In this document: piece by piece, positions 17,001 through 25,505 of the stretch
How the letters are laid out: the number at the start of each line of letters is the position of its first letter
How positions within the stretch are numbered: the stretch's first letter is position 1
Origin: Dechloromonas denitrificans
GTDB lineage: Bacteria; Pseudomonadota; Gammaproteobacteria; Burkholderiales; Rhodocyclaceae
NCBI RefSeq assembly: GCF_020510665.1
Contig: NZ_CP075187.1
Location: 826,501-890,500, forward strand
Reading direction: 5' to 3'
Length of the DNA: 64,000 nucleotides
The notes under the pieces: generated by a model
Told to the model about the DNA's origin: nothing
Seen by the model: the letters and a program-made list of their open reading frames with translations, nothing else
Databases searched by the model: none
Translations under genes and position numbers: made by a program

Positions 17001-17862
17001 AGTAACCAAGTCACTGGGTGAAGTCGATGGGGCGCGAATCAAGCGGCTGCTGGAAGGTGGCGTCAAAATACCGCCCCAGCCCCGGGTCGTCGAAGAGTTG
17101 CGCAAATACATGACGCGCAAGGAATTCGACGTGCGTGCGCTGGCCCGGGTGATCAATCAGGATCCCGGCGTAACGGCGATGCTTTTCAAGGTGGTTGGCA
17201 ACGCGGCTTATCATCAGCATCAGCCCTTCGAGTCGGTTGAAGATATTCTCCATGCCGTTGGCGTGCGCCAGACCTTCAACCTGGTCCAGGCGATTGCGCT
17301 GACCGGGATGGGCGACATCAAGAAAAACCGCTTGGCCTACGAAGCGTTCTGGTCGCGTTCGCAAGTGGTCGCCCAACTGGCGATGCTGATCGCCGATGAA
17401 CGGATTGCCGTCTGCAACATCTTCCCGGACCAGGCCTACATGGCCGGTATTTTTCACGATTGCGGCGTGCTCCTGCTGATGCAGCGTTTCCCGACCTATT
17501 GTGCCGAGATGAAGCTCGATCAGCCGGGTTGCTGGACCTGCATGGTCGAGGAAGACCGCAAGTTCAATGCCGATCACTGCGTTGTCGGCTATCTCGTCGC
17601 CCGCCACTGGCATTTGCCGGAATTCATCTGCGATGCCATTCGTTACCACCATGCGATCAACGAACTCGACATGCATGCCTCGCGCACCATGGTGGCGATT
17701 CTTCAGTTGGCGATCGATATCTACTATCGCGATCAGCGTGTACCGCATCCCGAATGGGAGCTGGTGCAGGATGAAGTGATGGCTGAGCTGGGGCTGGATA
17801 GCGATGCGTTGCTCGAATTTGTCGATATCATCATCGAGCGGTTTCATGGCGATGCACATTGA
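16978..17862 (+). CDS. HDOD domain protein
   Basis: A 294-residue cytoplasmic protein made almost entirely of an HDOD domain, a non-catalytic HD-like fold used in signalling. Recognised from PPQPRVVEELRKYM, INQDPGVTAMLFKVVGNAAY, GVRQTFNLVQAIALTGMGD and the helix GIFHDCGVLLLMQRFP. Its start overlaps the end of glcF by 23 nt in another frame, so it is co-transcribed with glcDEF. That may reflect a regulatory tie to glycolate metabolism or simple read-through. Partner and signal are unknown. Confidence 0.88.
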   Translation: MSRASVFEVTKSLGEVDGARIKRLLEGGVKIPPQPRVVEELRKYMTRKEFDVRALARVINQDPGVTAMLFKVVGNAAYHQHQPFESVEDILHAVGVRQTFNLVQAIALTGMGDIKKNRLAYEAFWSRSQVVAQLAMLIADERIAVCNIFPDQAYMAGIFHDCGVLLLMQRFPTYCAEMKLDQPGCWTCMVEEDRKFNADHCVVGYLVARHWHLPEFICDAIRYHHAINELDMHASRTMVAILQLAIDIYYRDQRVPHPEWELVQDEVMAELGLDSDALLEFVDIIIERFHGDAH

Positions 17863-17919
17863 CCGATGCAGGGCGTGCCCTGGTAACCCCCGTATTGTGT
17901 CGACTGCCCTGGAGGTGAT

Positions 17920-18702
17920 GTGCCGATAGCCATTGACGCCTGCGCCGCCCAGCATCAGGCCGACCGCAAGGAACAGCAGGACCGCGTCGCCATTCTTTCC
18001 CACCCGCGCAAACGAGGGGTCGTGCTCGCCCTTGTGGCCGATGGCATGGGCGGTTATGCCGGTGGCTCGCTGGCGGCTGAGCAGGTGCTGCACACCGCCA
18101 AAAGTAGTCTGGAACATTTTTCTCCAGCCGAAGAGGCGCCGGAAAAAATGCTTGAGGCGGCAATGCTTGAAGCGCATACGATGATTCGCGCCTCGCGCTT
18201 CATCAATGAAAAAGAGCCACACAGTACGGCCGTGATGCTGCTGCTCCAGCCGGGTCGGCTGACCTGGGGGCATTGCGGCGATAGTCGCTTGTACCGTTTC
18301 CATGGCAAGGATCTGGTCAGTCGTACGGTCGACCACTCCTACGTCGAACATTTGGTCAATATCGGCCGGATTTCACCGGAAGAGGCGCTGACCCACCCCA
18401 ATCGCAATGTCTTGATGACCTCGCTCGGCGGTGTCGACGAGCCGCGCATCGATTTTTCCAACAGCATCGAGGTCGTCGCCGGCGACTCTTTCGTGCTTTG
18501 TTCGGATGGCCTGTGGGCTTATTTCGGCGAGGTCGAGATGGGTCTGCTGGTCGCTGGCAATTCTGCCCGCAAAGCCTGTGAAATCATGATCGACGAAGCC
18601 CGGCGACGGGCGCGTGGTGCGGGTGATAACGTTTCGCTGGCGGTGATCAAGATTGTCGACGTACCTGCGCCGCGTCCATCGCCTTCGTCATTCATGAAAT
18701 AG
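17920..18702 (+). CDS. PP2C-family serine/threonine protein phosphatase
   Basis: A 260-residue metal-dependent phosphatase. Motifs in order: VADGMGGYAGG (metal-binding Asp and glycines), WGHCGDSRLYRF, GDSFVLCSDGLW, and the terminal metal Asp in GDNVSLAVIKI. The start is the GTG at 17920, since a strong GGAGG lies 4 nt upstream; the nearby ATG at 17918 hits a stop within four codons. It lies 57 nt after the HDOD gene. No kinase gene is adjacent. Its 3' end is followed by the terminator into which IS copy 2 inserted. Confidence 0.9.
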   Translation: MPIAIDACAAQHQADRKEQQDRVAILSHPRKRGVVLALVADGMGGYAGGSLAAEQVLHTAKSSLEHFSPAEEAPEKMLEAAMLEAHTMIRASRFINEKEPHSTAVMLLLQPGRLTWGHCGDSRLYRFHGKDLVSRTVDHSYVEHLVNIGRISPEEALTHPNRNVLMTSLGGVDEPRIDFSNSIEVVAGDSFVLCSDGLWAYFGEVEMGLLVAGNSARKACEIMIDEARRRARGAGDNVSLAVIKIVDVPAPRPSPSSFMK

Positions 18703-18722
18703 TTTTCGGCCGGCAGTTGTGA

Positions 18723-18746
18723 AAATGGCACCTTGCGGTGCCATTT
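18723..18746. terminator. Terminator hairpin, left half of IS copy 2 target duplication
   Basis: A TGGCACC/GGTGCCA stem flanked by AAA and TTT lies directly against the left inverted repeat of the IS. The identical 24 bp recur at 20348-20371 on the other side, so this is a 24-bp direct repeat that is itself a palindrome. It still offers a hairpin terminator to the PP2C gene, though only three T precede the IS end. Confidence 0.85.
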
Positions 18747-20347
18747 CAGACTGCTGACGAACCCCCGATTTTTCGGGGGGTTTGTTTTTCTGGTTGGAAA
18801 TCAGGGAGACTCCTGGCTTCAAGCCGAAGCGAGGCGGATTCTGAAATTCAGGTTAGGAACCCCGATCTGCCAAAGATGGCGGGCGAATGGGGCGGCAAAA
18901 CGGGTTCGTGCGAGGATTTTGGCCAATAAGGCTGCCGCCTTGCGGGCCAGCAACAGGGCCATCTTCTTCATGTTCTGACAGGCCGCCGAGAGCAGGCACT
19001 GCGCTTGCACCTTGGCCAAGCCACGGAAACGGGCGTAACGGTGGCCGTGCAACTCCTTGGCATCGGCAAAACTGCGCTCCACCGTTTCCTTGCGCCGGGC
19101 GTACAGCCGTTTGCCCAGGTCGCTCAGGCGATTGGCGTTGATCGCTTCCTTGAAACCTTCCCAGAGATGTCGGGTCACGAGCTTCTGATGGTTCCGGCTC
19201 TGCGTGCATTGCCCGCGCACGCCGCAATCGGCACACCGCGCCGGGTTCGAGGCGTATTCGCGATAACCCAGCCGGTTGGTCGTCCGGTACGGTAGAACCT
19301 CCCCGGCCGGGCAGCGGTAGCAGTCCTGGACCGCATCGTAGAGATAGTCCCGTTTGTAGAAATAGCCATCGCGGTGTGTGGGTCGCTTGTAGCCCATCAC
19401 CCCGAACAGTGCCCGCTCGAGGAGGCCCTTGCAGACTTGCGGGGTGAAATACCCGGCATCCAGCCCGACGGCGCCCACGGCCAGATCAAAGCGCTCCATG
19501 ACCCGATCCAGGCGGGCAAGGTAGGGCTGGCTGTCATGGACATTGCCCGGCGTGACATGGGTATCGACGATCAAAGCATGCACGCCATCGACAGTCCGGT
19601 GATCCAGATAGAAGAAGCCGGTCGGCTTGTTGTCGCGGGCCATGAAACCTGCGTCGGGATCGACCGTGCTGACCTTGACCTCCTTCATCGGCGGTGTCGA
19701 ATCATCGTCATCACGCTTGAGCGACTTCTTGCCCGCGGCGGCTCGGTCCGTTTCGATGGCTGCATCCAGTTCGGCCAGGTAGGCCGCAGGGGTTTGCTCG
19801 ACCTGATGCACTTCAAAGTGCCGCTTGTTCGCGTTCGCCTTCAGGTGGGTACTGTCGGTGTACAGCACCCGCCCGCCAATCAGCTTGTGCTCAATGGCTT
19901 GCTCGACAATCCCGTCAAAGATGCGTTGCTCAATGTCCGTCCCGACAAAGCGGCGACGGCGATTCTGCGACAGCGTCGAGGCATCCGGCACTTTGTCCGT
20001 CAGTCGAAAGCCGAGAAACCAGCGGTAAGCCACATTGACCTCTATTTCCTTCACCAGCCGTCGCTCGGAGCGAATCCCGAACAAGTAGCCAATGAACAAC
20101 ATCTTGAACAACACCACCGGATCAATCGCTGGTCGGCCATTGTTCTCGCAATACAGGTGCTGGGTCGCTTCACGAATGAAATCAAACCGGATGTGCTGGT
20201 CGAGCAGCCGGAGCCAGTGGTCTTTCGGGACCAATTGCTCCAACGTCACCATCTCCAGTTCCGTTTGGGCAGGGTAGGCAGGTTTGAGCATGCCTGCATT
20301 ATAAAAAATAAAGCCCCCAATCGCTTGGAGGCTTTGTCAGCGGTCTG
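18747..20347 (-). mobile_element. IS1182-like insertion sequence, copy 2 (complete, 1601 bp)
   Basis: Terminal inverted repeats are CAGACTGCTGAC on the left (18747) and, read inward from the right end (20347), CAGACCGCTGAC. A single transposase gene occupies most of the element. Inside the left end is a C5/G6 hairpin with T-rich tail (18760-18787) that terminates the transposase transcript. Inside the right end a short AAAGCC/GGCTTT hairpin may shield it from outside transcription. A 24-bp direct repeat flanks the element and consists of a whole rho-independent terminator. The element is nearly identical to copies 1 and 3. Confidence 0.95.
18819..20291 (-). CDS. IS1182-like DDE transposase (copy 2)
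   Basis: A 490-residue transposase. The N-terminal region (MLKPAYPAQTELEM to about 115) is the DUF772-type domain. The catalytic core has Asp146 in TDSTH, Asp278 in GLDAGY and Glu405 in VERSFADAKE. Between the last two lies a cysteine group (CYRCPAG, CADCGVRGQC) typical of this family. No internal stop or frameshift is present, so it may be active. It differs from copy 3 at only a few residues (for example Ala5/Val and Trp26/Leu). The long plus-strand frames over it are antisense shadows. Confidence 0.95.
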   Translation of the reverse strand: MLKPAYPAQTELEMVTLEQLVPKDHWLRLLDQHIRFDFIREATQHLYCENNGRPAIDPVVLFKMLFIGYLFGIRSERRLVKEIEVNVAYRWFLGFRLTDKVPDASTLSQNRRRRFVGTDIEQRIFDGIVEQAIEHKLIGGRVLYTDSTHLKANANKRHFEVHQVEQTPAAYLAELDAAIETDRAAAGKKSLKRDDDDSTPPMKEVKVSTVDPDAGFMARDNKPTGFFYLDHRTVDGVHALIVDTHVTPGNVHDSQPYLARLDRVMERFDLAVGAVGLDAGYFTPQVCKGLLERALFGVMGYKRPTHRDGYFYKRDYLYDAVQDCYRCPAGEVLPYRTTNRLGYREYASNPARCADCGVRGQCTQSRNHQKLVTRHLWEGFKEAINANRLSDLGKRLYARRKETVERSFADAKELHGHRYARFRGLAKVQAQCLLSAACQNMKKMALLLARKAAALLAKILARTRFAAPFARHLWQIGVPNLNFRIRLASA

Positions 20348-20375
20348 AAATGGCACCTTGCGGTGCCATTTTTTC
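20348..20375. terminator. Terminator hairpin, right half of IS copy 2 target duplication
   Basis: The same TGGCACC/GGTGCCA stem-loop as at 18723-18746, followed by six T. It lies between the IS right end and the 3' end of rhlE and can terminate rhlE transcription on the minus strand (A tract on the other side). Confidence 0.85.
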
Positions 20376-20378
20376 GTC

Positions 20379-21887
20379 TTACTTGCGTCCGAGGCCGCCG
20401 AGTAGGGCGGCAACGACTCGACGCGGCTTATGCGGGTCGGGTTTGGCCGGGGCCTGCGCCGAGTCTGGTACTTCGCCGCGGGGCGAGATTTCCTCGTACG
20501 GCTTGCTGAAGTCGAAACCGTCGGATGCAATCATCGGGTTGCGGCGGGCCGGGCGGCGTTCGCTGCGTTCGGCTCGCTCGTAACGTTCGCTACGCTCCGG
20601 CTTGTGGGCCAGCGGGGCCTTGCTCGGTGCAGCCGACGGGCGTTTTTTCTTGTTGCCCGGCGGGTATTCGTATTCTGCTTCTGGTTCAAAGCCAACGACT
20701 TCAACCTGTTCGATCGGGCGCTTGATCAGCTTCTCGATATCGACCAGGTAACCGACTTCGTGGGCGCTGACCAGCGAGATGGCATTGCCGCTCTTGCCGG
20801 CACGGCCGGTCCGGCCGATGCGGTGTACGTAGTCTTCCGGCGTGTGCGGCAGTTCGTAGTTGATCACATAGGGCAGGTCATCGACATCGAGGCCGCGCGC
20901 CGCGACGTCGGTCGCGATCAGGGCGTGCGTCTGGCCGGCCTTGAAGGCGTCGAGTGCCTTGATCCGGTCGAGCTGGCTCTTGTCGCCGTGAATCGCATCG
21001 GCCTGGATGCCGGCGCGTTGCAGTTCGCGGGTCAGTCGTGAGCAGCCCTGCTTGGTGCGCATGAACACGATGCACTGGCGGATTTCACCGGATTTCAGCA
21101 GCTTGGTCAGCAGGCCGCGCTTGCCGTATTCCGAAACCGGGTGCACGCGGTGCGTGATGGTGTCGGAAACCTGGTTGCGGCGGGCCACTTCGATCAGTAC
21201 CGGCGAGCGCAGCATGCTGTCGGCCAGTTTCTTGATTTCTTCCGAGAAGGTGGCCGAGAACAGCAGGCTCTGGCGCTGCTGCGGCAGCATGTTGAGAATG
21301 CGCGTTACATCGGGCACAAAACCCATGTCGAGCATACGGTCGGCTTCGTCGAGCACCAGCGCCTGAACCGAACTGAAGCTGACACTTTTGTTTTCAACGT
21401 GGTCGAGCAGTCGACCGGGGGTGGCGACCAGGATTTCGACGCCTTTTTTCAGTTCGGCGATCTGCGGCTTGATATCGACACCGCCGAAGGCGCACATCGA
21501 GCGCAGGTGGGTGTGCTTGCTGTAGGCCTTGACCGACTCGAAGACTTGCAGCGCCAGTTCGCGGGTTGGCGCGAGGATCAGGGCGCGTACCGGGTGCTTG
21601 GCTGGCGATGGGCTGCTTGACGCGAAGGGCAGGATGCGCTGCAGGATGGGCAGCGTGAAGGCGGCCGTCTTGCCGGTGCCGGTCTGGGCGCCGCCCATGA
21701 TGTCCTGGCCGCGGATGACCAGCGGGATGGCCTGGGCCTGGATTGGCGTAGGTTTGGTATAGCCTTCGTCGAGTACGGCGCGCAGCAGTTCGGGCGCGAG
21801 GCCAAGATCGGCGAAGGTGATTTCGGGGGCGGCTTCGGCAGCCGGGGTGCTGGCAAGGTCGCCAGCTAACGTATTGATTTCAGACAT
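20379..21887 (-). CDS. rhlE: DEAD-box ATP-dependent RNA helicase RhlE-type
   Basis: Cytoplasmic RNA helicase for ribosome assembly and RNA turnover. The 502-residue protein shows the Q motif (FADLGLAPELLRAV...PTPIQAQAIP), Walker A in AQTGTGKTAAF, VLDEADRMLDMGF (DEAD box), FSATF (motif III), and the C-terminal helicase motifs ATDVAARGLDVDDL and HRIGRTGRAGKSG. After residue 400 is a basic, low-complexity tail rich in Arg, Lys and Ser. The ATG at 21887 lies 8 nt after a TATAAT and has no Shine-Dalgarno, so the message may be leaderless. Its terminator carries the IS copy 2 duplication. Confidence 0.93.
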   Translation of the reverse strand: MSEINTLAGDLASTPAAEAAPEITFADLGLAPELLRAVLDEGYTKPTPIQAQAIPLVIRGQDIMGGAQTGTGKTAAFTLPILQRILPFASSSPSPAKHPVRALILAPTRELALQVFESVKAYSKHTHLRSMCAFGGVDIKPQIAELKKGVEILVATPGRLLDHVENKSVSFSSVQALVLDEADRMLDMGFVPDVTRILNMLPQQRQSLLFSATFSEEIKKLADSMLRSPVLIEVARRNQVSDTITHRVHPVSEYGKRGLLTKLLKSGEIRQCIVFMRTKQGCSRLTRELQRAGIQADAIHGDKSQLDRIKALDAFKAGQTHALIATDVAARGLDVDDLPYVINYELPHTPEDYVHRIGRTGRAGKSGNAISLVSAHEVGYLVDIEKLIKRPIEQVEVVGFEPEAEYEYPPGNKKKRPSAAPSKAPLAHKPERSERYERAERSERRPARRNPMIASDGFDFSKPYEEISPRGEVPDSAQAPAKPDPHKPRRVVAALLGGLGRK

Positions 21888-21895
21888 GGGGCCGT

Positions 21896-21901
21896 ATTAT
21901 A
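21896..21901 (-). promoter_or_regulatory. Candidate -10 element of rhlE
   Basis: TATAAT on the minus strand ends 8 nt before the rhlE ATG, placing the predicted transcript start at or next to the start codon. A -35 hexamer is not evident. Confidence 0.4.
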
Positions 21902-22089
21902 CGCCTAGCCGGGGCCGAGTACCCGGATGTGTCCAGTGTGCATTTTGGGGGCGTCTCCCGGCTGTCTGGGGGCCTCAGTCGGGGTTGCCGCTCAATTGCC
22001 CGCCAATTCAGCTATCCAGGCAATTGCTTGCCGGCATTTTGGCGCCAGGGATAGCGTTGACCGCGACCCTCCGGCGGGGGGAATCGCGA

Positions 22090-22452
22090 TCACAGGTCGG
22101 CGATCAGTTCTTCCAGCCGCTGTCGATTAATTGGTTTGACCAGGATGTTGTCGAAGCCATAGGCCAGGAAACGCTCTCGTTCTTCCGGAAAAGCATGAGC
22201 CGTGTAGGCAATGATGTGCAGTGGGCGGTCACCCTGCATGGCACGCAGGCGCGTGCAGGTTTCTTCGCCGGAAATGCCCGGCATGCTGATGTCGAGCAGA
22301 ACCAGGCTGAAATTGTTTTGTCCGGCAAGTATCAGTGCGGTTTCGCCATTGTCTGCCTCTAGCGGACTCCAGCCCAGTTTCTTGAGCAGGGTGGTGGCGA
22401 GCAGTCGGTTGGTCGGGTGGTCATCGACGACCAGTGCGTTGCGATCAGCCAT
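22090..22452 (-). CDS. Single-domain response regulator (CheY-like receiver)
   Basis: A 120-residue phosphoreceiver with the acidic pair Asp10-Asp11 in LVVDDHP, the phosphoacceptor Asp54 in LVLLDISMPG, and the conserved Lys in ILVKPI. There is no output domain, so it must act by protein contact or in a phosphorelay. The start ATG at 22452 lies inside the last codons of the upstream sensor kinase, overlapping by 8 nt, which makes that kinase the obvious partner. Homologous receivers are often fused to such kinases as hybrid proteins; here it is detached. The 190 bases between this gene and rhlE show no gene. Confidence 0.9.
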   Translation of the reverse strand: MADRNALVVDDHPTNRLLATTLLKKLGWSPLEADNGETALILAGQNNFSLVLLDISMPGISGEETCTRLRAMQGDRPLHIIAYTAHAFPEERERFLAYGFDNILVKPINRQRLEELIADL

Positions 22453-24982
22453 GGATTGGCTCCAGGGGAAAGTGCAGGGTAAAGGTTGAACCGGTGCCGA
22501 CGGTTGAGTCGAGTGTAACCCGTCCACCCATGTGCTCGACGAGTTGCTTGACGATGGCCAGGCCCAATCCGGTGCCGCCGTGTTCCCGGGTCAAAAAGGT
22601 TTCGAGTTGCTTGAATTTTGCGAAAATGACTTCGCGACTTTCCGGCGGAATGCCGGGGCCGGTGTCGGTGATGGCGAAGGTGATTTCGTGCTCGTCACGG
22701 TTGACGGAAAGTGTGATGCTGCCGTGTTCGGTGAATTTGATGGCGTTGTTCAACAGGTTGTTGAGCAACTGACGCAGGCGGGTTGGGTCGGTGCGCAGCG
22801 ATTCCGGCAGGTTGTCGGCCAGTTGCATCCCCAGTTTCAGCCCCTTGGCGGCAGCCGGGTTGTGGTGCACCGCGACGCAGTCGCTGACGAACGTTGCCAG
22901 CGAGGTATTGGTCCAGTTGAAGGTCATTTCGCCGGATTCGATCTTGGCCAGGTCGAGGATGTCGCCGACCAGCGTCAGAAGGTGTTCTCCGCTCTGGTGA
23001 ATGATGTTGGCGTACTCCTGCTGATCAGGGTCGTCGAGTTCCGATTTGAGCAGCTCGGCAAAACCCAGGATGCCATTCAGCGGGGTGCGCAGTTCGTGCG
23101 ATACCGTGGCCAGGAACGCGGATTTGAGGCGGCTGGCCTCTTCGGCCTTTTCCTTCGCTTCTTCCAGGCGCAGGAAGGATTCTTCGACCGAGTCGGCCAT
23201 GTTGTTGAATGAACGTGCCAGTTCGCCCATTTCATCGGCTGAGCGTGCCTCCAGGCGATGCTTGAGATCGCCGCTCTGGAAGGCGTGGATGCCGGTGATC
23301 ATGCCGGTGATGCGTCGTGTCAGCAGGTTGGCCATCCAGATGGCAATGGCAATGACGAGGATGGTCATCAGCAGGGTCGACCCCCACAGGCCGATTGCGG
23401 TCGAGGTCAGGCTGGACTTGATGCCGTCGAGCATCTCGCCTTGCTGGCTTTTGAAGCTGGCATCCTTTTCGGCGACCAGCGCATTGATCTTGCCAGCGGT
23501 TTCGGTCGCCGCCTTGTGGAAGTCGTCGACATTCGCACCAATCGTGACAAAGCCGAATCCTTGCGGTGTCTTGCCATACTGGCCGGTGTAGTAGGGGATC
23601 GCAGCGGCTGTAGTCAGTTTCCACAGGCCTGAGAAGAAAATGACGAAAGAGCCCGAACCGCCGTGTTCCGTGACGGCATTCCAGCCATCACATTGCGGTG
23701 AGAAGTTGAGGTAGCGACAATCCAGTCCGACGGTTCCCGCCTTGACCAGTTCCTTGGCCGGTTTGCGCTTCAGGTTCTGGTCGCGGAAAGGCGGTACGTC
23801 GGCCAGAAACTCATCGGAGGGTTTGCCACTGGCTTGCCATTCTTCGTAGAGTTGCTGATCCATCCAGGGCGTTGCCGGACGACCGGTCTCGGCGTCGTAG
23901 CCGACAATCATGTAATCCCGCGGATGCGAAATCGAGCGACTCTTGTAGTCCCAAATAAAGGCGTAATTGCCCTTGATGGCATCGGCGATCGGCGTGTAGC
24001 GCTCTTCGGTCGGCATCAGGCGGTCTGAGAACTGGCGAATGTGATCGTGATCGAGAGCCAGCGTGACGTAGCCGCTGATCTGCCCGTTTCTGACGACCGG
24101 CATGGCCCAGCGGACAATGCCCCGGAAACGCTTGCCAGCCGGGTTTTCAGTGCCGGCGTAGGCCGATTCCTCCGGCGTGAACGGCTTGCCGGCTTTTTCC
24201 AGTGCTGCAGGAAGGTAAGGGCCGATGGCCTGGGTCGGGACGTAGGCGCCGATGACATCCGAGACGTAGATTTCACCCGGCTTGAGTTTTTTCAGTTCGG
24301 CAAAGTAGTTTTCTGCCTTGACGAAGGTGTTCTTGCGGTCGACAACGTTTTTCAGCTGTTTTTCAGTCAGATTGCCGCGCGTTACCTTGATTTTTTCCTG
24401 GCCGTTGAGATCGACGAAGGTCATTTCAACAAAAATCGGCCGGTTTTCCTGCTCGCCAAAGTATTCCGGTGCGCGGGTGTGAAAATCCTTGGCATTGTCC
24501 GGCAGGATGGGCCGTGTCACCTTGGCTTCGCAGACGACCGGTTTTTCCGGCACCCATGATTTGCCATCTGCGGCAAGTATCCATTTGGCGTGCTGGAAGA
24601 GGGGGCGGTTGCGATCGGCCAGGAAGCGGCGGAAGGCCCCTTCTGACGGTTCCATGCCGGCGGCGATCTGGATGTCACGGTCACGGTCGTAGAGGAAATC
24701 GGCAATTTCCTTGGCCGCATCGGTCGTCAGGGCTTCGATTGCCTCGCGCGAACGCAGGTCCAGTGCGCGAATCGAGTCGTCGGTGACCGTCTGGCCAACG
24801 GCCTTGATGCTCGACAGCATCGCGTCGGCCATGCTGCCGGCTTTGATCGAGACGTCGGCGCCCAATTGCTGGGCGGCATGCCAGGCGAACCAGGCAAGCA
24901 AAATCAGGGGTACAACCTTGATCAGGACGAAAATCGCGATCAGTTTGCCGCGAATGCCAATCAAAAAGGCGGGTAGCTTCAC
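22445..24982 (-). CDS. Membrane sensor histidine kinase with large periplasmic domain
   Basis: An 845-residue two-component sensor. A first membrane helix at about 10-35 (IAIFVLIKVVPLILLAWFAW) is followed by a periplasmic region of roughly 480 residues, probably Cache-like. Then come a second membrane helix (LLMTILVIAIAIWMANLL), a HAMP linker, a HisKA phosphoacceptor in TVSHELRTPLNGILGFAELL and a HATPase domain with DTGPGIPPES and GGTGLGLAIVKQL. The start is chosen at the GTG at 24982, 8 nt after GGAGG; the frame is open much further upstream over the lipoprotein gene but that part is not protein-like. It overlaps the receiver gene. The ligand cannot be told from sequence alone. Confidence 0.88.
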   Translation of the reverse strand: MKLPAFLIGIRGKLIAIFVLIKVVPLILLAWFAWHAAQQLGADVSIKAGSMADAMLSSIKAVGQTVTDDSIRALDLRSREAIEALTTDAAKEIADFLYDRDRDIQIAAGMEPSEGAFRRFLADRNRPLFQHAKWILAADGKSWVPEKPVVCEAKVTRPILPDNAKDFHTRAPEYFGEQENRPIFVEMTFVDLNGQEKIKVTRGNLTEKQLKNVVDRKNTFVKAENYFAELKKLKPGEIYVSDVIGAYVPTQAIGPYLPAALEKAGKPFTPEESAYAGTENPAGKRFRGIVRWAMPVVRNGQISGYVTLALDHDHIRQFSDRLMPTEERYTPIADAIKGNYAFIWDYKSRSISHPRDYMIVGYDAETGRPATPWMDQQLYEEWQASGKPSDEFLADVPPFRDQNLKRKPAKELVKAGTVGLDCRYLNFSPQCDGWNAVTEHGGSGSFVIFFSGLWKLTTAAAIPYYTGQYGKTPQGFGFVTIGANVDDFHKAATETAGKINALVAEKDASFKSQQGEMLDGIKSSLTSTAIGLWGSTLLMTILVIAIAIWMANLLTRRITGMITGIHAFQSGDLKHRLEARSADEMGELARSFNNMADSVEESFLRLEEAKEKAEEASRLKSAFLATVSHELRTPLNGILGFAELLKSELDDPDQQEYANIIHQSGEHLLTLVGDILDLAKIESGEMTFNWTNTSLATFVSDCVAVHHNPAAAKGLKLGMQLADNLPESLRTDPTRLRQLLNNLLNNAIKFTEHGSITLSVNRDEHEITFAITDTGPGIPPESREVIFAKFKQLETFLTREHGGTGLGLAIVKQLVEHMGGRVTLDSTVGTGSTFTLHFPLEPIHG

Positions 24983-25020
24983 AATCACTCCTCCACGGGC
25001 TACCGCAACGCTGCCGCGCC

Positions 25021-25413
25021 CTAGTGTTTGCTGGCGCCTTTCTCGGCGCTCTTTTCTGGTTCCTTGGCCGTCTCGGGCGAATCCGCCTCTTCGCTGGCCG
25101 GCGCTTTTTTCTTCTTTTTGGCTGCGCCGGGCGGATCTGCCGGCGGCAGTTGCGGCGCGATGGTTTCTATCTTGTTCTCGCGCATATATTCGTCCATCTC
25201 GCGCCAGCCACCGTACACACTGGCTTTGGGCAGCCAACTGTAGATTGAATAGCAATCCTCGATGGCTCGGCCGGAATGCCGGCAGGCGCTGCCGACAGCC
25301 TTGCCTTCGGCTTCTTTTTTGGCCGGATCTTCCAATCCCAGTTTCTGATTGACCTGATCGCAGCCGGCAAGAGCCAGAAGTAGCGTGGTGGCGAGAAAAA
25401 TGCGCTTGATCAT
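25021..25413 (-). CDS. Small putative lipoprotein
   Basis: A 130-residue protein beginning MIKRIFLATTLLLALAGC, a lipoprotein signal with lipobox LAGC (Cys18). The mature part has three further cysteines region-wide (SACRHSG, DCYSIYSW) and ends in a Lys/Ala/Glu-rich low-complexity tail. I use the ATG at 25413 rather than the one six codons upstream because it begins the signal sequence. It lies 38 nt upstream of the sensor kinase start on the same strand, so it may share its transcript and act in signal sensing. I do not recognise a family. Confidence 0.75.
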   Translation of the reverse strand: MIKRIFLATTLLLALAGCDQVNQKLGLEDPAKKEAEGKAVGSACRHSGRAIEDCYSIYSWLPKASVYGGWREMDEYMRENKIETIAPQLPPADPPGAAKKKKKAPASEEADSPETAKEPEKSAEKGASKH

Positions 25414-25505
25414 GGGCAGATTCTCGCACATTGTCAGCGGATTTGGCCAACCGCCGACCGTGGTGCCGACGTTATAATTATCCCTTTATGCTTACTGGAG
25501 TTTTC

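Noticed and set aside
1..20347. Composite transposon bounded by IS copies 1 and 2
   Set aside because: Copy 2 has its own 24-bp target duplication on both sides, showing independent single insertion rather than movement of the whole block.
24983..25450. In-frame N-terminal extension of the sensor kinase
   Set aside because: It overlaps the lipoprotein gene in another frame, is low-complexity and basic, and a GTG with a strong GGAGG exists at 24982.
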